Of a DNA stretch of 21,148 bases, positions 14,022 through 21,148 are shown piece after piece; the stretch's first letter is position 1, and every line of letters starts with the position of its first letter. The position numbers and the translations under genes are program-made. The notes below the pieces were generated by a model. It made no database searches. It was not told the DNA's origin and saw only the letters and a list, made by a program, of their open reading frames with translations. The stretch comes from an uncultured Clostridia bacterium. GTDB taxonomy: Bacteria; Bacillota; Clostridia; TANB77; CAG-508. Location: the NCBI GenBank assembly GCA_934167175.1, contig CAKPKF010000023.1:1-21148 (forward strand), written 5' to 3'.

Positions 14022-14839
14022 TTATTCAAAAACTTCATATATATTTCGTTTTTGTTTACACCTCTATCTTTAGCAATTTTTTTTATTATGTCTTTTTTTT
14101 CTAATCCTTCATTTTCATAATATTGATAATGTTCTTCTACAGTATAATTTTCGAAATTTATTTTCTCCACCTCATCATTTGGCTCTACTATTATTACAAA
14201 TTCTCCTTTTGGGTTATCTATTATATCTATTAACTCCTTGGCAGTTCCTCTAATAACCTGTTCATGAATTTTAGTAATTTCTTTAACTAAAGCTATCTTT
14301 CTATTTTTCAAAATTTTTTCTAAATCAGTTAGTGTGTTATTTAGCTTGTGTGGTGCTTCATACATAATAATTGTTTTATTTTCTTTTTCTATTTCTTTTA
14401 ATTTATTATTTCTTAGTTTTTTATTAGTTGGTAAAAAACCAAGAAATACAAATTCCTTTGAACTTATCCCAGATATAATTAATGCATTTATCAGTGCACA
14501 TGCCCCTGGAATTGGAACAATTTTTATTTCATTTTCTATCGCTTTTTTTACTATTTCCTCTCCAGGGTCGGATATTCCTGGAGTTCCAGCATCTGAAACT
14601 AAAGCAACATTATTTCCATTTAGTAATTTTTCTATTAATTTTTCACTTTTTATTTCTTCGTTGTGTCTGTAGTAGCTTATCATTGGTTTTGATATATTTA
14701 AGTGATTAAGTAATTTTAATGTATGCCTAGTATCTTCTGCTGCTATTATATCTACTTCTTTTAATACTTCTATTGCCCTTAGTGTTATATCGCTTAAATT
14801 TCCTATTGGCGTAGCTACTAAATATAAAATTCCTGACAT
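14018..14839 (-). CDS. rsmI: 16S rRNA (cytidine1402-2'-O)-methyltransferase
   Basis: A 273-aa tetrapyrrole-methylase-fold enzyme methylating C1402 of 16S rRNA in the decoding centre. Diagnostic motifs are LYLVATPIGNLSDITLRA (6-23), AAEDTRHT (33-40), SYYRHNE, VSDAGTPGISDPG (81-93), and YEAPHK. Length is typical. The ribosome-binding site AAGGAG lies in the end of yabB, 2 bases upstream of this ATG, so the two are transcribed together. In Bacillus the same gene (yabC) follows yabB, though there yazA (a GIY-YIG protein) lies between them; it is absent here. Confidence 0.95.
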   Translation of the reverse strand: MSGILYLVATPIGNLSDITLRAIEVLKEVDIIAAEDTRHTLKLLNHLNISKPMISYYRHNEEIKSEKLIEKLLNGNNVALVSDAGTPGISDPGEEIVKKAIENEIKIVPIPGACALINALIISGISSKEFVFLGFLPTNKKLRNNKLKEIEKENKTIIMYEAPHKLNNTLTDLEKILKNRKIALVKEITKIHEQVIRGTAKELIDIIDNPKGEFVIIVEPNDEVEKINFENYTVEEHYQYYENEGLEKKDIIKKIAKDRGVNKNEIYMKFLNK

Positions 14840-14841
14840 TT

Positions 14842-15588
14842 TTAATTCTCCTTACCATATATTTTTAGTATTTCTTTAGTGTACTCTCCATTTTTATTAT
14901 ACACTGTCAATATTTTGTCCATTTTTAAGAATGGTTTTCCACATTTTATACACTTTATTAACAATAAATTTGGTTCTCGATCTTCATATGGTCTAACTAA
15001 TTTTATTAATTTAGGTTCTAGTTTGTGTTTTCTTAACAAATATATTATATCTACTAATCTTTCTGGTCGATGCACCATATATAAAGCTCCATTGTTTTTT
15101 AATAGTTTAGCTGTAATACCTATAAAGTCTTCCAAATTTGCTTCTGTTTCATGTCTAGATATTAATTTTTTAGTATTATCATTTATAATTCCTGTATTTA
15201 TTTTCATATATGGTGGATTAGTTACTATTGCATCAAAACTGTTTTTTAAATACATTTTTTCTATATCTTTTACATTACAATTAACTATTTCAAACCTACT
15301 TTGCATATTATTTAGTCTTATACTTCTATTTGCCATTTCACATACATCTTTTTGAATTTCTACACCTATAATTTTTTTTAGTTCAGTTTTTCCACATAGC
15401 AAAATAGGTATTATACCTGTTCCAGTTCCTAAATCCATAACCATACTGCTTTTTTTTATATCTTTTGCAAAATCTGCTAGAAGTATGCTATCTATTCCAA
15501 AACAGAACCATTCTTTATTTTGAATTATTTTTAAATTTTTATATTCTAAATCATCTATTCTTTCGTTTTCTTTTAGTTCAACTTTCAT
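14842..15588 (-). CDS. tRNA1(Val) N6-adenine methyltransferase-like protein (YabB/TrmN6)
   Basis: A 248-aa class I SAM-dependent methyltransferase. The SAM-binding motif VMDLGTGTGIIPILL is at about 50-64 and the catalytic NPPY at 123-126, typical of N6-adenine methylation as in TrmN6 acting on A37 of tRNA1(Val). The N-terminal ERIDDLEYKNLKIIQNK segment and the FGIDSILLADF stretch are family-typical. ATG 15588 is preferred because GAGGA lies 5 bases upstream; a TTG at 15603 is possible. A TTTAAA-17-TATAAT promoter precedes it. It is co-transcribed with rsmI. The actual RNA target is inferred from family. Confidence 0.88.
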   Translation of the reverse strand: MKVELKENERIDDLEYKNLKIIQNKEWFCFGIDSILLADFAKDIKKSSMVMDLGTGTGIIPILLCGKTELKKIIGVEIQKDVCEMANRSIRLNNMQSRFEIVNCNVKDIEKMYLKNSFDAIVTNPPYMKINTGIINDNTKKLISRHETEANLEDFIGITAKLLKNNGALYMVHRPERLVDIIYLLRKHKLEPKLIKLVRPYEDREPNLLLIKCIKCGKPFLKMDKILTVYNKNGEYTKEILKIYGKEN

Positions 15589-15620
15589 ATATTCCTCACA
15601 CAATTAGAATTCTTTTGAAT

Positions 15621-15649
15621 ATTATATAATATATATTAATAAATTTAAA
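15621..15649 (-). promoter_or_regulatory. Sigma-A promoter of yabB-rsmI
   Basis: On the minus strand: TTTAAA (15649-15644), a 17-base spacer, TATAAT (15626-15621), about 33 bases before ATG 15588. Confidence 0.6.
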
Positions 15650-15693
15650 GTATTACTTAAAAATTGTATCTAATTTAAAGGAAGTGTGAATCA

Positions 15694-15864
15694 ATGAATA
15701 AGTTGTTTTATCCTCAAAAGAATTTTAATTGTATTAAAAATAATTGTTCAACCCCTCCTATCATACCGCAAAATATAGTTTATTCATTAAAAAATGTTGA
15801 ATATTTTTTATGTACATTTAATAGTTTTTTAAGATATGTTAAACTATATAAATTGTTAAAATAA
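15694..15864 (+). CDS. Small unknown ORF, 56 aa
   Basis: ATG preceded by AAAGGAAG nine bases upstream. The peptide starts MNKLFYPQKNFNCIKNNCST, has Pro-Pro-x-x-Pro in the middle, one further Cys, and a hydrophobic/basic end (LRYVKLYKLLK). It fills the gap between yabB and the convergent GerMN gene and stops 2 bases from that gene's stop codon. No clear promoter or terminator of its own was found. No family is recognised. Between sporulation genes it could be a small spore protein, but this is context only. Confidence 0.45.
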   Translation: MNKLFYPQKNFNCIKNNCSTPPIIPQNIVYSLKNVEYFLCTFNSFLRYVKLYKLLK

Positions 15865-15866
15865 AT

Positions 15867-16421
15867 TTAATTTTTCCTTAACAATTCATCTTTTAATGTA
15901 ACTTCTCCGCTTTTAAATACTTTTCCCTCTTCTCCTTCAATCAATATTTTTACTGAATTTACTTCATTTAATTCTGTTAATGTATTTACTATAGAATCTA
16001 TACTTAATTTTTCAAGGTATGAATCTGACTCCTGATTTTCAATAAATTCTTTTGATAAGTCTAAGTATATAACATCACCTTTTAATTCAACTTTATTAAT
16101 TTTTGTTCCTTCTGCTATAGCTTTCTCTAATTTTTCACTTTTAGGATCTTCTAACAGCAAAGTTACTAGTTTCTCATATGGATTATTGCACAATTCTTTA
16201 ACATCTATTAGTCTTGCCTCTGGCATCAATTTGTTAGTTTCTTTATTTTTATAATATAGTGAAACTATAGTTTGCCTAAGTTGTTCCTCTGTTATTTCTT
16301 CTTCTGGTATATACTCTAAACTTGTATTTTTTTTGTTAAAATGCCTATATGTTATATATGTTACTATAGAAATTATCAGTATTAACACTACTAAAACTAT
16401 TCCAAAACTATTCTTTTTCAT
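15867..16421 (-). CDS. GerMN-domain protein (GerM-like, membrane-anchored)
   Basis: A 184-aa protein with an N-terminal membrane anchor (about residues 7-25) and an extracytoplasmic GerMN domain (about 45-175). Landmarks are LLEDPKSEKLEKAI followed by GTKINKVELKGDVIYLDLSKEF, SIDSIVNTLTEL, and VKILIEGEEG, the usual order in GerM/LpqB-type domains. In Bacillus GerM helps septal peptidoglycan work and engulfment-channel function during sporulation and affects germination. Here a single domain is present, whereas Bacillus GerM has two, so an equivalent role is uncertain. There is no lipobox Cys. GAGGAG lies 8 bases before the ATG. Transcribed away from the activase gene. Confidence 0.85.
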   Translation of the reverse strand: MKKNSFGIVLVVLILIISIVTYITYRHFNKKNTSLEYIPEEEITEEQLRQTIVSLYYKNKETNKLMPEARLIDVKELCNNPYEKLVTLLLEDPKSEKLEKAIAEGTKINKVELKGDVIYLDLSKEFIENQESDSYLEKLSIDSIVNTLTELNEVNSVKILIEGEEGKVFKSGEVTLKDELLRKN

Positions 16422-16515
16422 TCAATCACTCCTCAAACTTTCTATACCTTATATTATTATAGACAAGTTTGATTTAGAACTATTAATTTCTCTTCATTTT
16501 TGGTAGTTCATTACA

Positions 16516-16544
16516 TTGACAAATTGCATATTTGCATATAAAAT
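16516..16544 (+). promoter_or_regulatory. Sigma-A promoter of the activase gene
   Basis: Perfect TTGACA (16516-16521), a 17-base spacer, TAAAAT (16539-16544). The spacer holds a GCATAT direct repeat. The start lies near 16551, leaving a leader of about 50 bases ending in AAGGAG. Confidence 0.75.
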
Positions 16545-16602
16545 ATACTAATGAAATAAATAAATTTTTATAAATATAAAAGAAACGGAAGGAGCTGTTT
16601 TC

Positions 16603-19600
16603 ATGGCAGAAACATTACATATTGGTTTGGACGTAGGTTCAACTACTGTAAAAATTGTAATAATGAACGATAAACTTGAAACAATATATACTAATTATAA
16701 AAGGCATTTTTCAGATACAAAAAATACTGTTTGCTCTGTGTTAGAAGAGCTAATCACCCTATATCCTGAAAATTCTTATACTATTTGCTTAACAGGTTCT
16801 GGTGCAATGTCAGCAGCTAAATTTTTAGATTTACCTTTTATACAAGAAGTTGTATCATGTAAACGTGCCGTAGAAAAATATATTCCTAAAACTGACGTTG
16901 TTATTGAGCTTGGAGGAGAAGATGCAAAAATAATTTATTTTGATAAATCTATTGAACAACGTATGAATGGTACTTGCGCAGGTGGAACTGGAGCTTTTCT
17001 TGATCAAATGGCATCTCTACTTAATACTGATACTGCTGGCCTTAATGAACTTGCTAAAAACTACAAAACTATTTACCCAATAGCTTCACGTTGTGGTGTT
17101 TTTGCAAAAACTGATATACAGCCTTTATTAAATGAAGGAGCTGCAAAAGAAGACATTGCTACCTCTATATTTCAAGCTGTCGTAAATCAAACTATAAGCG
17201 GTCTTGCTTGTGGAAGGCCAATAAAAGGAAATGTTGCATTTTTAGGAGGTCCTTTAAATTATTTATCTGAGCTTCGCAAACGATTCATTGAAACATTAAA
17301 ATTAACAGGTGAACAAATAATTGTTCCTGAAGAAGCTCATTTACTTGTTGCTAAGGGTGCTGCCTTAGATTCACTATCTACACATCCAGTGTCTGTTGAG
17401 AAACTAAAAAGTAAAATAGAAGTTTTACGAAACTCACATGATGATACTACTCAACCACTAACTCCTTTATTTACTATAGAAGAAGAATACCTTGAGTTTA
17501 AAAATAGACATGCTAAAGATACTGTTACTAGGAAGAATTTAGCTAATTTTTCTGGTGATTGTTTTATTGGTATTGATGCTGGGTCTACAACAACAAAAAT
17601 TGTTTTAATTGATAGAGATGGCAATTTGCTATATTCTTTATATGGAAATAACCAAGGTAATCCCTTAAAAAGCGTATCTAATATGCTATTAAAACTTTAT
17701 TCTGTTCTTCCGGAAAAAGCTGTTATAAGATATAGTGGTGTTACTCGGTTATGGAGAAAAACTTATTCAAACAGCTCTAAACGTTGATTTAAATGAAATT
17801 GAAACTATTGCCCATTATACTGCTGCTAAGAAATTCTTACCAAATGTAACTAGCATAGTAGATATAGGTGGACAAGATATGAAATACATAAAATTAAAAA
17901 ATGAAGCTATAGACAATATTATGTTAAATGAGGCTTGTTCTTCAGGTTGTGGATCTTTTATAGAAACTTTTGCTAAGAGTCTTAATATTTCGTTAGATGA
18001 CTTTGTAAATGAAGCTATAAAAGCTAGAAGACCTGTTGATTTAGGTTCTAGATGTACAGTGTTTATGAATTCTAAAGTTAAGCAAGCTCAAAAAGAAGGA
18101 TATTCTGTTGGTGATATTTCTGCTGGTTTATCTTATTCTGTAGTAAAAAATGCATTACAAAAAGTTATGAAAATAAGAGATGTAAATACTTTAGGTGATA
18201 ACATCGTAGTTCAAGGTGGAACTTTCTATAATGATGCCGTTTTACGTAGTTTTGAATTATTAATAGGAAAAAATGTAGTAAGACCTGATATTGCTGGATT
18301 GATGGGAGCATATGGTGTTGCCCTACTTGCTGAAGAACAATACGAATCAAATATGGATGATGAATATAAATCTTCTATTGCAAAATCAGATGAGTTAAAT
18401 TCTTTAAAATTAAAAACAACTCATGCACGTTGCAATAAATGTGAAAATAAATGCTTGTTGACTATTAACTCTTTTAGCAATAATAAAAAATATATTTCGG
18501 GAAACCGTTGTGAAAGAGGCGCTGGAATTTCATCTGGCAACACAACTTTACCTAATTTAGTAAAATATAAATATGAAAGACTATTTAATTATACTCCTCT
18601 TTCTGAAGATGAAGCTCACCGTGGAACAATAGGCATCCCTAGAGTTTTAAATATGTATGAAGATTATCCTTTTTGGTTTACTTTTCTAACTAATTTAGGC
18701 TTTAGAGTAATTTTATCAGAACCTAGTACAAGACAAACTTATGAAAAGGGTATGGAATCAATGCCTTCTGAATCAGTTTGTTATCCAGCGAAATTATCCC
18801 ATGGGCATATTATAAGTTTACTTGAACAAGGAGTAAAAACTATATTTTATCCATGTATACCATACTCTAGAAAAGAATATGAAAAATCTGATAATCATTA
18901 TAACTGTCCAATAGTTATTTCATATTCTGAAGTATTAAAAAATAATATAGAAGAATTAAAATCTCAGAATATAGAATTTATTAATCCATTTCTTCCTTTG
19001 GATTATAAAAAATTAGCTATACGAATTTTAGAACTTGATGAATTTAAAAGATTTAATTTTACAAAAAAAGAATTACTAGAAGCAGGGAAATTAGCTGAAG
19101 CTGAATATCATAAATCAAGAGAAGATATTTATAATAAAGGAAAAGAAACATTAGAATATATAAATGAAAATAACTTAAAAGGAATTGTATTAGCTGGAAG
19201 GCCATATCACGTTGATCCAGAAATAAATCATGGTATTGATACTCTAATTACAAGTTTAGGATTATGTGTACTTACAGAAGATTCAATTGCAAATTTAACT
19301 GAAGCACAAAGACCATTAAGAGTTGTTGACCAATGGATGTTCCATTCTAGATTATATGCAGCTGCTGATTTTGTTGGCAAACATGATAACCTTGAATTAG
19401 TTCAACTTAACTCATTTGGTTGTGGAGTAGATGCAGTAACGACTGATCAAGTAGAAGAAATATTGTCAAGCTACGAAAAAATGTATACTTTAATAAAAAT
19501 AGATGAAATAAATAATTTAGGAGCTGTAAGAATTCGTATTCGTTCATTATTAGCTAGCATGAATAAACGCCAAGCTAATAAATCTAATTCTGATTGCGAC

Positions 19601-20923
19601 TTAGGTAATTATTCTTTAGAAAAAGTACCTTTTACTAAAGAAATGAAAAAAGATTATACTATATTGATTCCACAAATGGCACCAATTCATTTTGAATTAA
19701 TAGAATCAGCTGTTAGGTCAGAAGGATATAATGTAGAATTGTTAAGAGAATGTACGCCTCATACTGTTGAAGTTGGCTTGAAATATGTTAATAATGATGC
19801 TTGTTATCCATCAATTTTAACTACTGGTCAAATGATTGAAGCATTAGAGTCTGGTAAATATGATGTAAATAAAACTGCACTTATTATGTCACAAACAGGT
19901 GGTGGATGTAGAGCAACAAATTATATTGGTTTTATAAGAAAAGCCCTAAAAGATGCTGGTTTTTCAAACGTTCCAGTAATATCTTTTAATCTAGTAGGTA
20001 TGGAAAAATCTTCTGGATTTAAGCTTACATTATCTCTTTTAGAAAAATTAATTAAAAGTGTAATCTATGGTGACTTATTACAGAAATTATATGCCAAAAA
20101 CAGAGCTTATGAAGTACATCCTGGTGAAAGTAAAAAACTATTCGATTCATGGTTAGAAAAATGCAAAACATTAATTAGCAATTCTACTAGCAAACAATTT
20201 AAACAAGCAATTTATGATATAGTAAATGACTTTGAAAAAATAGAAATAGATACAACTACTCCAAAACCTAAAGTCGGAATTGTAGGGGAAGTTTTAATAA
20301 AATATCATCCTTTTGGCAACAACTTTGTGGCAGACATTTTAGAAAAAGAAGGTGCTGAGGTAATTCTTCCTGACTTTATGGGGTTTGTAAAATTTATGTG
20401 TACTCATAAAATAACTTTTAATCATTTATTAAAGGTTAGCCCTGCAAAAGCAAAACTTTCAAAAATAGCTATTAATTTAGTAGATTTATTTGAAAAAGAT
20501 TTAAAAATAGCTCTTGACTCTTCAAAGAAAGATTACTTGCCACCTTGCGATATTTGGCATTTAGAAGATAAAGTACAAGATGTATTATCTATTGGTAATC
20601 AAACTGGTGAAGGATGGTTTTTAACTGCTGAAATGATTGAATATATTGAAAATGATATTCCTAATATTATTTGTGTTCAACCTTTTGCATGTCTTCCTAA
20701 TCACGTTGTAGGAAAAGGTGTTATCAAAACTATAAGAAACCTATATCCTTATGCCAATATCTCACCTGTTGATTATGATCCTGGTGCAAGTGAAACAAAT
20801 CAAACTAACAGAATTAAGTTACTTATGACTGTAGCTAAAGATAATTTAAAAAAATTGGAAAATTCAAAAAAATCAGCTGAAAATGAAAATGAAACAGAAA
20901 CTATTACAACTACAACTGTATAA
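16603..20923 (+). CDS. Giant CoA-dehydratase-activase-like protein (BadF/HgdC ATPase repeats + DUF2229 + HgdB-like), frameshifted at a CGG codon
   Basis: With one base skipped at 17746 this is a 1439-aa protein, the normal size for the long activase family. Order: ASKHA ATPase 1 (about 5-255; LDVGSTTVK, and C125 in NGTCAGGTGA plus C164 in SRCGVF as probable [4Fe-4S] ligands between subunits); ATPase 2 (about 320-590; GIDAGSTTTK, then NEACSSGCGSF and GSRCTVF); a Cys-rich link (CNKCENKC); DUF2229 (about 670-890); an HgdB/BcrC-like part with NNDACYPS and GGGCRATNY. Such activators use ATP to fire an electron into 2-hydroxyacyl-CoA dehydratases; for the giant form the partner is not established. 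Frame 0 ends at 17787 (394 aa) with a non-family tail; the second frame restarts GYGEKLIQTAL. Confidence 0.9.
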
Positions 20924-20946
20924 ATTAAATGATTATTATACAATAC

Positions 20947-21003
20947 CATAAAGCCTGAAATATAATATATATTTCAGGCTTTATGTAATTTTTCATTTTT
21001 TTT
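20947..21003 (+). terminator. Intrinsic terminator of the activase gene
   Basis: An 18-bp stem (20947-20964 with 20968-20985; core AAAGCCTGAAATA/TATTTCAGGCTTT), followed by TAATTTTTC and a long T-run. It lies 24 bases after the stop. Confidence 0.93.
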
Positions 21004-21094
21004 TGCTTTGTCTGTTCTTAATATTATGTTTACCATTTTACTCTTTGCTTTTTTTCACTTTTTCTCTTCTTTTGCTCAAACCTTAACTTCTCTC

Positions 21095-21148
21095 TTATTC
21101 TAAAAAGCTCCTATTCCCATGCTTTTTCGCCTTTTCCATTTCTGCTTT
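21095..21148 (-). CDS. Possible C-terminal end of a gene entering from outside the window
   Basis: On the minus strand a frame open from the window edge reads KAEMEKAKKHGNRSFLE and stops at 21097-21095. Two other frames are also open for a dozen or more codons, and the strand is strongly purine-rich throughout 21000-21148, so this may be chance. No family can be named from 17 residues. Confidence 0.2.
   Translation of the reverse strand, partial: KAEMEKAKKHGNRSFLE

Noticed and set aside
15644..15672. TTTAAA-17-TATCTA as a plus-strand promoter for the 56-aa ORF, sharing the palindromic -35 with yabB
   Set aside because: The start would fall within the Shine-Dalgarno sequence, and the -10 is weak.

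Overview
The window is strongly AT-rich chromosomal DNA from an endospore-forming, anaerobic member of the Clostridia (Bacillota). The evidence is spoIIR, spmA/spmB, a GerMN-domain protein, an abrB-type regulator, candidate Spo0A boxes (TGTCGAA), Gram-positive Shine-Dalgarno sequences (AAAGGAGG type), and a giant BadF/HgdC-type CoA-activase of the kind found in anaerobes. The exact species cannot be read from the sequence.

Layout. 1-2870: tRNA-Pro(TGG) on the minus strand, the relic of an ABC-transporter ATPase, one intact ABC half-transporter (accessory), its terminator, a gene-poor stretch, and tRNA-Arg(ACG). 2916-4689: a 106-aa unknown protein with tandem 0A boxes upstream, then on the minus strand tRNA-Arg(CCT), tadA and a membrane-anchored unknown, probably one transcript. 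4800-7791: a two-gene operon (UDPGP-family pyrophosphorylase, then phosphoglucomutase) making or using UDP-sugars. 7879-8352: a 157-aa unknown protein, divergent from spoIIR. 8569-11916: spoIIR, then murA-walJ-rlmH. 11917-12377: no annotated-type gene, but a consensus promoter, a short ORF and a strand-specific RNA hairpin with a C-rich loop. 12378-13497: spmA-spmB (minus). 13717-15588: abrB converging on a yabB-rsmI pair, the same neighbourhood as abrB-yabC-yabB in Bacillus subtilis. 15694-16421: a 56-aa small ORF converging on a GerMN gene. 16603-20923: a 1439-aa activase.

Most striking signals. (1) Two conserved genes, spmA and the activase, each contain one extra base that breaks the frame. 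In both, the break falls on an in-frame CGG codon followed by TT, and skipping its C restores the family sequence at a GGT glycine codon. By my manual scan these are the only two in-frame CGG codons in roughly 6,000 codons. The tRNA-Arg genes seen here (ACG, made inosine-containing by TadA, and CCT) would not read CGG. A CGG-dependent +1 frameshift is therefore a real hypothesis, with sequencing or assembly error as the main alternative. (2) Between rlmH and spmB a TTGACA-17-TAACAT promoter drives a transcript with a 32-codon ORF and a two-tier hairpin exposing AAGCUCCCCCUAA. All three non-Watson-Crick pairs are G-U on that strand and A-C mismatches on the other, which argues for a real RNA, possibly a dual-function regulatory RNA that pairs with Shine-Dalgarno sequences. 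(3) Spo0A boxes sit just downstream of the abrB start site, as expected for repression, and in tandem 20 bp apart before the unknown 106-aa gene, which points to an unrecognised sporulation-linked gene.
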